A DNA stretch of 64,000 bases, taken from contig CASHTG010000005.1 of the NCBI GenBank assembly GCA_949357655.1, forward strand, positions 372,001 through 436,000, written 5' to 3'. The stretch is from Parascedosporium putredinis. Taxonomy: Eukaryota > Ascomycota > Sordariomycetes > Microascales > Microascaceae. The notes under the pieces were generated by a model, which saw only the letters and a program-made list of their open reading frames with translations, ran no database searches and was not told where the DNA came from. The first letter of the stretch is position 1. Each line of letters starts with the position of its first letter. A program made the position numbers and the translations under genes. This document shows, in pieces, positions 12,742-24,259 of this stretch.

Positions 12742-15700
12742 ATGAGCGGCATCATCCCTCAAAGAGCGCGGCATCATGCCAGCTCCAGCTCGCAACCGTC
12801 AGGCGTACCAACTCAAAGAAGTAGGGGCGTCAGCGAGGTTTCAGATTTTACAATGCAGTCGCCGCCGCTGCAGCGCTATTTCGAGCCATGCGCGGCAACC
12901 GCATCCATGTTCCTCTATGCACAAGGCGCCTCGGTCGTCTGTTGTCACCACGATACGCTCACCATCGAACGTCGATTCGCGAGGCACTCCCATGAAGTAC
13001 AACTTCTTGCCGTCGACAACCACAGCGAGAGTGGGGCCGGCCGGCTTGTTGTCAGCTATGATGCAGGGAAAAATGTCATCGTCTGGGATCTTCTGACGGG
13101 CGACGAAATCTCGCGCCTAGCTTCTCTGGACCATCACATCACCGCAGCCGCCTGGATGCGCAGCGGTAATGTCGCGTTTGGTAAGTTTATGCTGTCTATT
13201 CGGACCCCTTTGCCTCTCACTTTTATGCCTATGTTGTATCTTCCTTTTTCCTTTTTGCTTTCTTGCGTGCGCCTATAGCCCCAGTGGGGGATGCGTTTGC
13301 GATATTGCAAGCGACTACAGCCACTAACACAGATCCCAGGTAACTCGCAAGGCGTCATCATTCTCTTTGAGCCTAGAACACAAGAGCATGTTTCCTCTAG
13401 AACTATTGATCAAATTGCAGTCACTGCCCTCGCCCCCTCGGGAGATTGCAGGACCTTTGCCATTGGGTATGTCGAGTGGATTCGTCTCTCTTCGCCGCAG
13501 GTGGCGGCAAAACACTTGCAGCAGTCTAACATGGAGTTCAATTTAGATACCAAAATGGCCAGTGCTTGGTTGCGATCCTCCAGCCTCGATTCACAATCCT
13601 CCACAACCTCACCATGTCACGTTCTCCTTCCCCAATTGTGACATTGCAATGGCACGCTTCCACCCCACGCCAAAAATCGGACATGCTCGCATCCCAAACC
13701 CAGGATGGCGACCTCAAGGTTTGGAGTGTCGCCAAGACGTATAACGCGAATGAGCCGGCCAAGGTTGTCCGCTCTCTCAAACGAAACGAAACCTTCCGTC
13801 CTGGCCCAAATTGGATGGGATGGTCCAAGAACGGACGCATCATCCAACACTCTGAATCGTACGAACCCTGTCACGGAAACCACCCCCTCACCGTATATAC
13901 TAACGAGCTATCTGCATGCAGTGAAACCATCTCCTGGGATGTAAGAACGAGACACATCACGCACGACATGATTCCCACCCTGGAACATGTACGCGGCATT
14001 GCTGTTTACGGTCCCGGCGCTTCACTATTTACGCTTGGAGCCAACAGCACAGTCCAGCAGTTTGATTTGAATGCACCCTCCATCATAGTAGCTAACGTGC
14101 AGCACCCGGTGAACCTGCTTCCCCGTCCCCGCCCGTTTCGCTCGAGAACGACAAGGCTACCACGATTGCCTCGGAATCCGAAATCATGTTCAACCCGAGC
14201 GATGTCGGAATTTCGGAGAGCGACGACGACTATAGCAAGCCAAGCTTTAGCCAGGACGAAAGCTTTGACGAGCGCAGCCTGAATTCCTCTCAGAACGGTT
14301 TTCCTTCCATGTCCGGCTCCCGCACACCCGGCCGACATGGCGGTTCGCTGCGCTCTCGGGGCCTGACTGAGCATACTTATATATCCGCCGACGATTCCTT
14401 CAAGTCTAAGCCGAAGCGTGGTTTCAAGTCTTCAGATCTGTATTCGCAATGCTCCTTCAGCAGTGTCTCGACGAGGTCCCATGTGCCCTCGCAAGTGCGA
14501 AATGTACCTGCCCAAGGCACCCCGTCGATTGAGGAAGCCCGAGTTGACGATCTCTTCAAATTCACCCGGAGCCGCCTCAGTGATATCCCGTACAAGGCAA
14601 TCCCGATGGGCGAAGCCCGCCGTACGAATGACGACCTTCGCCGCCAGATGCTCAGCACAATTTTCGGGTGGCATAAGGAGATCGAGGACTTGATTGCTGA
14701 TGAGATGAGCCGCCACCCCAACGGCTCCTCGAGTCGGATCATGTTGGCAAAGTGGTTGGGCCTTACTGACCGAGATATTGTCGATATTGGTACCGAGGGC
14801 ATGACTTCCTCAGACTGGATGTTGCTGGCCCTCAGCGGCATGGGAGGCGGACAGCATACCAGCCAGCACAAGATTGGTAGGGCTTACGTCACGACATTAC
14901 TTGAGAAGCGTGATGTACATGCCGCCGCCACCATTTTGATTGGCATGGGTGACCACAACGACGCCATTGAGATTTACGTCTCCCACAAACGCTACATGGA
15001 GGCGCTCATTCTTACATGCCTTTTCTACCCGGCTGTCTGGGAACGCCAGTGTGCCATTGTCAAGCGGTGGGGCGAGTCAGCGATTCAGCACGGACACCGT
15101 GATCTGGCAATCCGATGGTATGTACCCGCATCGATTTCTGTTTTACATACACTCAAGATATAACTTGCTAACGACCACAATAGCTTTGCATGCTCGGGCC
15201 AGGAATCTTCGGAACCCTGGGCATCACCTTCTGCTGTCCAGCTGACGTTCCAAAACCTGGGCCCCAGCATTGGCGAGGTGTTGAGCCCGCCGCTCTCCTC
15301 CCGGTCTTAGCCGCGGTCCCCAGCGGCCGGTTGCCAAGAATTCTGCGCTGAAGCTCATCACCACGTTTGAGATCAAGGTGGCAAAGCCAAGTTCTTCTCC
15401 CGCAATGATGACGGCCAGACTCCCATCGCCGCCGGGGTGACGCCCATCGCGGAATCGGCCATTGACCAGGACCCAATGACTGCCGTGATGCGCGCAAACC
15501 GGAGCGCTCTCAACACGCCGACCTCAAACAAATCGTTTGCCTCATCTGCCTACAATCGCGGCGCACACCTTCCGGCTATCGGAGAGGCCAATGGTGATGT
15601 CTCGGCCACGGCGTTGAACAATCCGGCCAGCGGTTATGGTAACAATGCCAACCCGGGGCCGTTGATGGAGAGGGAGACCTTGCGAAGCGATGCCTTTCAA

Positions 15701-17712
15701 CACGCGCCACCGCCGGATGCCACAGTCAGCCAGAGAATGGAGCAAACTATTTCGAACCGCCGAAATGGATCACGGGGCAGGATTCCGGCTGGGTTGAATC
15801 TCCACATTGAGCCAAATTTGGGAACCTCGAACCCGGCAAAGTACCACTGGCCATCCCGCCGCCGAGGGCCCGGGTCTGTCAGCTCGGCCGCCTCCATTTC
15901 AACCACGGCTACACGCAGCACCCGTGCTGGATCCACGAGGCCGGCTGATACTTATATCCACAGTCTTGATGCGGCTTCCAACTACAATAAGAAAGGCAAG
16001 AGACGCGATGACAGCCAGGACCGGCAGACCACTGCTTCGGAGCAGTCGATAGATCGCGGGCGTACCCCTGTGCAATACCCGGCGAAGAAATCGCCCACCT
16101 CTCCCGTTCCGATGTCCCCTGAGGAGTTGGTGGTGTTGAGTTCTGCTAAGTATATTGATGCAGCGCCTCCCACGGCCGATCCCATCAAGTACCGAGAGTC
16201 TAGTACCAAGTCTAGAACCTCCAACCGAGGAGGAAGCCGGCAGCCAAGCCTGGAACGTCGCGCCGGCACCGCGGAGCCGCGAAATAGGACACCCGGCCCC
16301 CTTGAGACCATCCGCATCATGTCTCCGACCTCGCCGGCGCCCCTGTCGGCGAGGCCACAACTGGATGACACCGAGGACGAAGAGGATTACCGTAGGGCGG
16401 TGGAGGCTCAGGAGAAATTCCGCCTAAAGCACAGCATCAGCCGCGGCTTGGCGACGCCGACGACGACTACGGAAATGTCGCAGAGCCGCCAGGACCGGTC
16501 CCGCAGCCGCAGCCGCAGGAGACCAGCAATAGCCGCCCAGTCATGAGCTTCCGGGGTGGTTCGGTCGAGCACATGGGAGATCTCAAGGCTGTCAAACTTG
16601 AGCGCCAGAGACGCAAGGAGCAAGCTGCACGGGAGCTGGAGCAACGACGCCGGGAGCTAGTGGAGAATAGTCAGGCGGGCCCAATCACGCATCCCAGCGA
16701 TCTCGCACCGGCCTTCCGGTACACGGCCGTAGAAATGTCGACCACGACAAACTCGCCGCCAAGGGCTAGGACGGCAGACCCAATGCAGGCCATGTACGGG
16801 CGGGGCAAGGCCGGCACCCCCAGATTGGCCTTCCGGCGACGCCCAAAGCCATGAGGCTAGTGCTCGACTCGGATCACCCTCAGGGCGGATCGTCGGCGCC
16901 CGCCGTACCTCCCATTCCGCAGTCGTATATGCAAATGAGGGCCGAAGACGACCGCTTGCCCTCGTCGGCCAAGTCCCAAGGCTCTCTGAAGAGGGAGCCC
17001 GCGGGATTGACCCTTCTCCCGTCGACGGTGTACCAGCCTCCACGTGGTCCCCTCCCCGCTCCATGTCGGCGCCGCCTATCCAGGACGAACCGGCGAGCCG
17101 AGGCCACCGTAGCAGCAACTCGCGATCGGGTGGCCTTGCGAGGAACCCATCTGTGAAGAGTAAGGGCACCGAGGACACTCAGGACGTGCGCAGCTTTTCC
17201 CGCCGCGAGTCCCGCGACCTGCAGCGACCCCCACCTCCCCAGGACCGTTTTTGAGGGAACTTCAACATCTCGCGATGCCACCTCCCCCGCCGGCTCCACT
17301 TGCCTTCGCGGCACCTCAGTCTCAGGGCAACGTGGCACTCGCCTCTGGCATGATTGAGATTGTCATGGACGACGACGCGGCTCAAGCACCCGCGCCGATC
17401 CACATCCCGCCCACCGAGATCATGGTGCCTATCATCCCCCCGGCGCCCCCTTCGGTCAAGGGACATAACCGCGGGCGTAGCGTGACGGACGCCAGCAGCC
17501 TCAGCGGACGCATTTCCAAGGCGACGGAGCGTCTCCGATCTGCGAGCCGTAGCCGCAAGGACAACAACGTGCGCACGCAAAAGTCGCCCGAGTTCGCGCC
17601 GTACGAAAGCATCCAGCCGCCTCATGGGCTTTACACGCAAATGGGCATGCGGTCCCCTCCCATCGACCCGAGCACGCTCCCTACCGGTCTTGGGAGGAAC
17701 GAGATGATTTAG
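12742..17712 (+). CDS. large WD40-repeat protein with helical middle and disordered Ser/Arg/Pro-rich tail
   Basis: The start ATG at 12742 sits in a good context (ACCAACCATGAGC). Four introns are supported by phase and signals: 13181-13339, 13467-13546, 13859-13921 and 15118-15183. The N-terminal third reads as a beta-propeller with WD-like strands (NVIVWDLLTGDE, GDLKVWSV, ISWDVRTR). A helical, TPR-like region follows (about 14540-15240), and then a long Ser/Arg/Pro-rich tail containing a short Lys/Arg/Glu coiled-coil-like segment near 16570-16670. About eight missing bases are needed to keep the frame: a C run at 14121-14124, two in 15293-15303, near 15379, near 16522, C5 at 16817-16821, C4 at 17054-17057 and T5 at 17248-17252. 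With these the gene gives about 1536 residues and ends in frame at 17712. WD40 proteins of this layout are usually scaffolds. The exact function is unknown to me. Confidence 0.85.
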
Positions 17713-20347
17713 GAAGCCTCGTATCTACCCTTGGGTCCTTCTTCTTTGACGCCTCGGACGCGCTCCTTTCCCTTTTCCCCCATTTGGTTGCCTGGTAATC
17801 CCCTCTTCTGGGTTATCCCCATCCTTCGGTCGCAGCCAACACACCCCCTGCCCCTCTGCATCCCTCCTTCTCAATATATCTCGTCCCCTATCTTGAGTTT
17901 TTACCTTTTATTCTGCATTGCCGTGGGCGTTTTCTTTTTCGTCTAAAGGGTGAAATCTTGATACCAATTCCCAATCATCCCTTTTTTTTTTCTTCTTTCT
18001 CTTCTTCTTCCTCTCTCTTTCTTCCAAACTTCTCCTCTCAATGTCGAAACGTGTGGCGAGCGAGTCGTGTCTTGACGGGACGCGGCGAACGTTTTGAGGC
18101 ACAACTCGTTGTATACTTCACGACTCTCTCTGCACATAACGGTAGAAACTCACCAATTGATTCAATTCATGACCTTATGATATCTTTTTACCCCCTTTTC
18201 TTCCTTCTTATTCCTCTTCTTCTTCTTCTCAAACACTTTATTTCTCCATCATTTCCATTACATGCGATTTTCACATCATCTTTTTTCTTCTTTTTGGCTT
18301 TTCTATCTTTGATCGTTTCTCGCGTTCGAATTGGATTCTATTCTTCTTGTTTTCTTCTTGCATACCTTGTTTTTCCGTTTTCTCCTTCATGAACCAGGGG
18401 ATCATACCACGACTGAGGGGGATGGACCGGGAAAAGAAAGATTGCGCAGGTATAGTTGGGGGCCACCAGATCGGAAACCAAAAAGGGGGAGCGTGAACCA
18501 GTGCAAGGGATTAATAGGGCTTTAAGCAACATGCAACCGTGATTGGGAGCACGAGTGAAGAAGAGAGAAGGATGGTGAGGGAAGGGCAGCGGTGGTAGCG
18601 GTGGTGTAGGAAATCGGGTTTCCTTTACATGTCCTTCCCTTCTTACAATGGTTGCCTCGCGGCATCTTTGTTCAACGATATTGGGATTTTTCGTCTTTTG
18701 GTCGCTTTTTTGGTTCTTTTATTTTCTGTCTCGTTTTCCACTACAGTTTTACGCAAAAGATGAAAAATTTCCTCTTGCTCTCTTGACTTATATCTCGGAT
18801 ATTTCGGTGCCTCTTTATTTTTCTTCCTGCCTCTACATCCTTTCTCCCTCGTACAGGGGTGGTGAGGTACTAGGGATTTCCGCTCCGTTGCTTATTCCTT
18901 GGTATCGAATCTAGTTGAGAGAGTTTGCCGGCTTTGCGGCTGTTACACGAGTCTCGGAGTCTACTCTTCGCCACCCTCCTTCAGACATGCCGTTAGGTAG
19001 TTGTGGTTGTTGCTTCGCTCTCCATGATAGCGCCATGGAGAGAGGATTGGTGAAGGATCAACCGCATACGTAGCTGTTGGTTCCTGGTTTCGTTTCGTTT
19101 TGCTTCTTTCTTTTGATTTTTGTCTCAAAGCTTCTTTTTATCCCCTCTTAGGGGTTCTAGTTAGAGTAGTAGGGTATATAGGACGGGGGACAGTGGGCTG
19201 CGATCGTTGCCTCGATGGCTCCGTGGCTTTTAGTGCCCGGTCGATCGTCTTTCCTCCTTTAGAAGTAATATAGAAAAGTTCTTGATTTGGTTATTAAAGA
19301 GTGCCTGCCTGCCTTATACACATGTAGTGAAGCCAGAGAATTATATAACTACAGTAGATAGTTCACAGGTTATTAGTTATAAGAGATAAGCGAAGACTTA
19401 TAAAAGCAATAGACAGTTAATAAGAACATAATTTATATAAAAAACCTAAGGGGGCAGTAGAAATAGAGATATAAGTTAAAGAAGGAATATAAAGTTTTAT
19501 TCCTACTAACCCACTATAGTGTCTGTCTCTATGAAAGTGGTGGTGGTGGTGATAGCATCATCTACAATAAAAAAAAAGGCAAAAAAGGAGTTGACATCTC
19601 CATCTCATCCCCCACCCAAATCCCCGGCGATCGTAATCCAGCGCGCCACGCGACGGTGGGAATGTCTCTGCGGAGTGAGGCCTCCCTGGAGATGGTCATT
19701 CCCATTGCTTAGGGCTGCGAGCAGCATCGCTGGTTTCCCGAGCGAGTGTGCAGCCACCGCGAGCGTTCGTGCTGGGCGTCGAACCGGGGGATCTTACGGG
19801 CTTGGTGTGGGAAAAGGACGAGAAATTGTGAAAGCCTTCAACCATTATGACCATTACAGCCGGGGTATTTGCGGTTTGTTTTGGCTTAAGTAGCTAAGAC
19901 GGAGAGTGCTGCAGTGTAAACCCTGGATTTACCCGAACCGGGTTATGTAAGCAGCTCTGCTCTCAGCTTGTTTCAACCGCGGACGCTATTTTGTGTGCAT
20001 GGCAGGCACATGCTTGCTTCTCGCAAAAAACGACGGCGAGCCATCAAGCTAGATCGGACCCGGGGGTAAGCGTTGTCCGTTGATCTCTTCGGCTCCAAGG
20101 CCAAACCAAGCAGTGGTCGGCAATGATTGAATGAACGCCCCCATCGTTACAGAAATCCCGGCATTGGGCTCCCGAGCGCACACATAGAATCAACGAACGG
20201 GAAAGACGCCCCCTGATCTAGAGCCCGATTTCAAACGAGAACGAGAGGGTACACCCGCCCGCCCAATCCCACCTTTGTCTTGAGCACAAAGTAGAGTCTC
20301 TCCCAGAGCCCTCATTCGCCATACGCCACACCTCTTCCACCCAAACG
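17713..20347. other. intergenic region between the WD40 gene and PIG-H
   Basis: The first several hundred bases are T-rich and probably hold the 3' UTR and polyadenylation region of the WD40 gene. No protein family is visible. The stretch contains the AT-rich island at about 19280-19510, described separately, and the PIG-H promoter at its right end. Confidence 0.6.
19280..19510. repeat. AT-rich island, possible RIP-decayed repeat relic
   Basis: GC content falls to about 23-32 percent per 60-base line across 19321-19500, while both flanks are clearly more GC-rich. The patch is full of TA dinucleotides and has no open frame worth naming. In filamentous ascomycetes, short AT-rich islands are often remnants of transposons mutated by repeat-induced point mutation (C to T). 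No terminal repeats or transposase remnant can be seen, so the origin is an inference. Confidence 0.45.
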
Positions 20348-20973
20348 ATGCTTACGACGAGCCCCCGCCTCCGCACCCGGCGGCCGAGCCCCACGACCAT
20401 CGAGTACACCCTCTCCACGCGGCCCCCGCCCGGCGCCCTCACCACGATCCTCTACACCCTCGTCTTCCTCGCCCGCATCCTCCTCCTCTCCGCCGTGCTG
20501 CTCCCCTGCGCGCGGCTCCCCAACCAACCCGGCGTGCTCGCGCGCGACATCCTCGCCCGACTTGGCCGCCCCGCCGCGCTGGCTCTAGCCTCGACTGCGC
20601 GCCTCTCGGGACCCGTCCTAGCTGCGGGGCGGCCGCCGCCGTGTTCGCCGCCATGGCCCTCGCGCGCGTCGACACTACCGAGTCGGTCTTGGTCCTGCGG
20701 GGCCTCGGCATCCAGACGCGGCCGTCGCGCGGGGGCGCGGCGCGCTTCATACCCACTGAGTTGATCCGCGATGTGCTCGTCAACGAGGTCTTTGTCGGGT
20801 TCGAGGTCCGCTTCTGCCTTGTCGTCGTGGTCGAGGGTGAGGAGGACATGGTTGTCCTGTTCCCGCGGCTGATGCCGAGGAAAGACGTGATACTCAAGGT
20901 GTGGAGGGGCATCCGGACGTGCTTATTTGACGGCGAGGGCGACGTCTTGCTCGTGTCCAACGGCAAGGTGTGA
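20348..20973 (+). CDS. GPI15: GPI-GlcNAc transferase subunit PIG-H / Gpi15
   Basis: PIG-H/Gpi15 is a subunit of the ER enzyme that adds N-acetylglucosamine to phosphatidylinositol, the first step of GPI-anchor synthesis. The C-terminal half carries the family's conserved block: ESVLVLRGLGIQT, then RFIP, the motif NEVFVGFEVRFCLVVVVEGE, and FPRLMPRKD. Upstream, two hydrophobic stretches (TILYTLVFLARILLLSAVLL and one around 20600-20660) fit the membrane hairpin of the family. The reading frame breaks once, at a G run at 20626-20629 where one G appears to be missing. Corrected, the protein is about 208 residues, close to the usual length. No introns are evident. It is convergent with DEG1. Confidence 0.9.
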
Positions 20974-21215
20974 GTTGAAGTGAAGAATAATATATACATC
21001 TATAGATCGATGGGACTTTGGGTATTCTAATGGCTAGCTACGGGAGGAAATCAAGTTGGGGTCGGGATGGATGGCGCCGGTGGACAAAGCGACCGAGCAT
21101 TGCACCTTTGCATGATACCCGGCATATTTTTGTCTTTTTATTTTTCCATCTATATAAATGCATCATCTACCCTGGGAATCGCCGTCAAAGAAGGGCGCTT
21201 CATAAAAATACCAAT

Positions 21216-22591
21216 TCATGCTTTTTTACTCAAACGAACCCCAAACCCACTAGGCTTTTCTGGATGCAAACCACTAAAGAGAGCCGTCTCACTTTTGCTG
21301 CTGCTGCTGCTGCTGCTCCTCCACCCCGCCGCCGCCTTGGCCCTCCTACTCGCCCGCACATCTTTAATCGCCTTCCTCCACCCATCCGTAGCCCTCATCG
21401 TCTCCGCATTCTCAAAGCCCATTTTCTTAGCGTACTGGTCATTGACCTGCTCCGGCGTCATCATCTTCTTCAGCTTCGGCACGGGCACGTAGCTGCCCAC
21501 CAGCCTCCCGTTGTTGCCCCCTCAAACACCTTGGCCTTGACCGGCCGGCCCTTGGGCTTCTTGTTGCCCTCGCCCTTGACCTGGCTGCCGTCCGCCGCCG
21601 CCGCCGCCGCCGCCGGAGCCGCGTCACCCGCGTTCCAGCCCCCGGGCGGGTCAGCCGCGGCGATGAGCCCGGCAAGCTGCGCCGAGAGGATCACGTCCAC
21701 GTGCCGCTCTCTCCAAGTGGACCAGGCGCTGTCCAGCACCGCCATGGTGCCGTAGTAGTTGCCCTCGCACTCCCGGCTGGGATACACCCAATTCAGCGCG
21801 TCGCGGCGCGCCGGGTCCGACTCCTCGGGGAACACGCAGTCCCACAGCACGAGGGGCACGTCGTGCGCCATGATGTACGTTGTCCGGCTGGGCGTCTTCT
21901 TCACGTCCAGCATGTCCGAGATGAGCGACGCCGGCTCCAGCCCCTGGCCCACGAGAAAGAGGATCGACACCATGCACCGGATCTGGTGCCACAGGAACCC
22001 GGACCCTTTGACCACGAACGCGTACGTCTTGGGGCGCGCGGCGGGTCCATCGAGAACGGCAGCAGCAGCAGCAGCAGCAGCAGCGCTACCGCTGGGCGGC
22101 TGCATCTCCGGAGCGGAGAGAAACGGCAGGTCCGCATGCGCGTCAGGCACCTCAACGACGTCGGCGGCAAAGATCTCGCGCTCAAAATTAGTCACCTGCT
22201 TCGCGGCATCCACCTTGCAAAAGTTGCGAAAGTCGCGCACCCCGACAAACAGGCGGGCGGCCTCGCGCATCTTGCCAATGTCCAGCCACCCGTTGCTGCC
22301 GGCCGGGTTATACTGCGACGGGAGGGGCAGGAACGAGGGCTGCGTGAAGAAGTAGCGGTACTGCCTCTCGCGGCAGGAGAAGCGCGCGTTGAAGTCGGGG
22401 GCGGCGTCGGGCACCACGCGAGGATGCGGATGTCGGGCGGGAGGAGCTTGTTCAAAAAGGTCGTGTAGTTGATCTCGTCCTTGACGTCGTCGAACGGCTT
22501 CTCCTCCTCCTCCTGCTGCTGCTGCTGCTGCTTCTCGGGCAGTTCCACCTCTGCTTCCGCTCCGACGACCCTAGACTCGCCTCCATCAGCG

Positions 22592-22622
<31 letters not shown>

Positions 22623-23439
22623 GAGTTGTCGCAGCGGCAGGTTTCGGCAGCGGTCTATTGCTCCTCACCCGCAACGAGATAACCTGCCCAAACGCGCTCA
22701 CGCCCCGGTCCGTCCTCCCGCACTTGGCGTAGTCGCAGCAGGTAAAGTCGATGACCTTCTTGTCCTTGGGGTAGATGAGGCGCGCCGTCACCAGCGCCTT
22801 CCACAGCTCCTCCTCAATAGTCGGCATCTCCGCTGACGCCTGGAACTCGAATCCGCCGTAATTCTTGCCCAGGTACGCGAGTTTCAGCGCGATGAAGCGC
22901 GTGCTGTACTTGGAAGGGTCGATCTCGGCCGGCTTCTTGATCTTTTTCTTAGGGACGGCCGCCGCCGCCGCAGCAGCAGGGTCGCCTCCGTTCTTCGGAG
23001 CAACCGCTTCCGCCTCCGCCACGGCCGCCGCCGCAGCGGCAGCGGCTGCTGCTGCTGCTTGCGCTTCCGAAGCCTCGGTCGCGGCGCGCAGCTCGGCGTC
23101 AATGTCCACGCCGCGCCTCTTGAACTCGTTCTCCAACAGGTTCAGCCGGTCCAGGAGGTCGGTGCGCGTCCAGCGCTGGTACTTGGCCGTGAGGTCCGCC
23201 ATCTTCAGCGGCTTGGTCAGCCGCGATCCCCGGAAGGATCGCGCCTCGGCAGCGTCTGTTTCTGTTTCTGCTGCTGCTGCTGCTGCTGCTGCAGCTTTCG
23301 TCGTCGCGCTGCGCGCCGCGCTGGGGATCGTGAGAGGGGCGTCACCTGCGCGCTTGGGAGCTAGGGCGCCGAGTAGACGGTAGAGACTCTGGAAGGGGAG
23401 AGAGGAGCGCACGCGGAGGCTTGGACGAACGATGTTCAT
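21216..23439 (-). CDS. DEG1: tRNA pseudouridine synthase Deg1/Pus3 (positions 38/39)
   Basis: Deg1/Pus3 converts uridine to pseudouridine at positions 38 and 39 of the tRNA anticodon arm. The TruA-type fold is recognisable from KLAYLGKNYGGFEFQ, the catalytic-loop motif CGRTDRGVSAFGQVISL with its catalytic Asp, SCRERQYRYFF, and KGSGFLWHQIRCMVSILFLVGQG. Two single missing bases break the frame, at G3 22409-22411 and C5 21517-21521 (plus-strand numbering). The C-terminus is uncertain: read as is, it ends at 21216, but one more missing base in the C run 21324-21327 would turn a poly-Ser tail into poly-Gln ending at 21289. There are poly-Ala, poly-Thr and poly-Gln tracts. The first ATG (23439) gives a basic, presequence-like N-terminus, and a second in-frame ATG at 23202 matches the usual family start. 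Confidence 0.9.
21296..21316. repeat. CTG/CAG triplet repeat at the DEG1 3' end
   Basis: About seven CTG units on the plus strand, at the C-terminus of Deg1. They encode poly-Ser or poly-Gln depending on whether a base is missing just upstream. Confidence 0.85.
22059..22085. repeat. CAG triplet repeat inside DEG1 (poly-Ala)
   Basis: Nine CAG/GCA units on the plus strand. In the minus-strand Deg1 frame they read as a GCT/GCC-type alanine tract between two catalytic-domain blocks. Confidence 0.9.
22591..22622. repeat. GTC/ACG triplet repeat inside DEG1 (poly-Thr)
   Basis: About ten GTC units on the plus strand encode a threonine tract in an insertion after the catalytic-loop block of Deg1. 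A CTG run encoding Gln lies nearby at about 22512-22532. Confidence 0.9.
23269..23293. repeat. CTG triplet repeat inside DEG1 (poly-Ala)
   Basis: Eight CTG units on the plus strand encode an alanine tract in the N-terminal extension of Deg1, between the first and second candidate start codons. Confidence 0.9.
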
Positions 23440-24259
23440 AAAAAGGAGGAAAAAGGGAATTAAGGAGGGCTAAGCTGGCTCTCTCTTCTTCTTCTCCCCT
23501 TTCTTCACTAGTACGTCATAAAACAAATCCTCCTACGGCGCGGGGTCTTCTCTCTCTTCTTCACGATGACTTATTTTTCCCTTGCTCTTGTTTTTTTTTT
23601 TTTTTCCCTTTCCTTGCCTCGACGCACATCACCACACAAATGACTCCTTTCAGCAAGTGATGGGGAATATTCACACTGTACGGGACCATCGAGGACAGTT
23701 TTATTAGATAAGCTTTCCCGGGGACCCCATCCAGAAAACTCTCTCGCTCGCTCGAACAAAAAAGTCGGAGAGATCCGAAGTACCTGCCCGCCAAGGTTCC
23801 TGATAGTGACAAGTGAGAATTGGTAGCGCTAACGAAACCACCTCCAAATCAGAACCCGGCGTTGCGCGGGAGAAAAGAGGTGAGGACAAAAAAATACAAG
23901 GGCGCCATCCGTTATCAGGAGACTGGGGTAGGAAGCAAGGGTACACACTATGGATGACGATAAGGAAGAAGCATGGAAAAAAGAAGCTTATACATAGGTT
24001 GGCGCGCCCCTCGCGCGTTATTCCGCCTACAAGTAGATGACGGCTTCAGTTCTTGGTGGATTGCGCTTTTATTCGCATGCTCCTTTTCAATATCTTTTCT
24101 TTTCTCGTGTAGCGAAGAACATTGAAAGTTTAAACCCCCACATTATTCTTTAGTCTTTGTCCTCCGTAAGACGCCTCCACTAGTCCCTCTCTCTACCTCC
24201 CACTCTTCCAAACGACCTACAGGGAGCCAGTGATAATAGCGCAAGAGAGTCCCGAAACG
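23440..24259. other. divergent promoter region DEG1 / Rho-like GTPase
   Basis: An 820-base spacer between two divergently transcribed genes, with a poly-T tract at about 23590-23606. No gene is visible. It must contain both promoters, but I see no clear TATA box or named operator. Confidence 0.5.

Noticed and set aside
19770..19800. tRNA B-box-like GGTTCGACGCC on the minus strand
   Set aside because: The T-stem does not pair and no A box or cloverleaf can be drawn around it.
21701..22468. 255-codon open frame on the plus strand
   Set aside because: Antisense shadow of the GC-rich DEG1 coding region. The minus strand carries the conserved Deg1 motifs.
20348..23439. PIG-H and DEG1 as decayed pseudogenes
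   Set aside because: Outside the single-base losses there are no premature stops, and all conserved motifs are intact.
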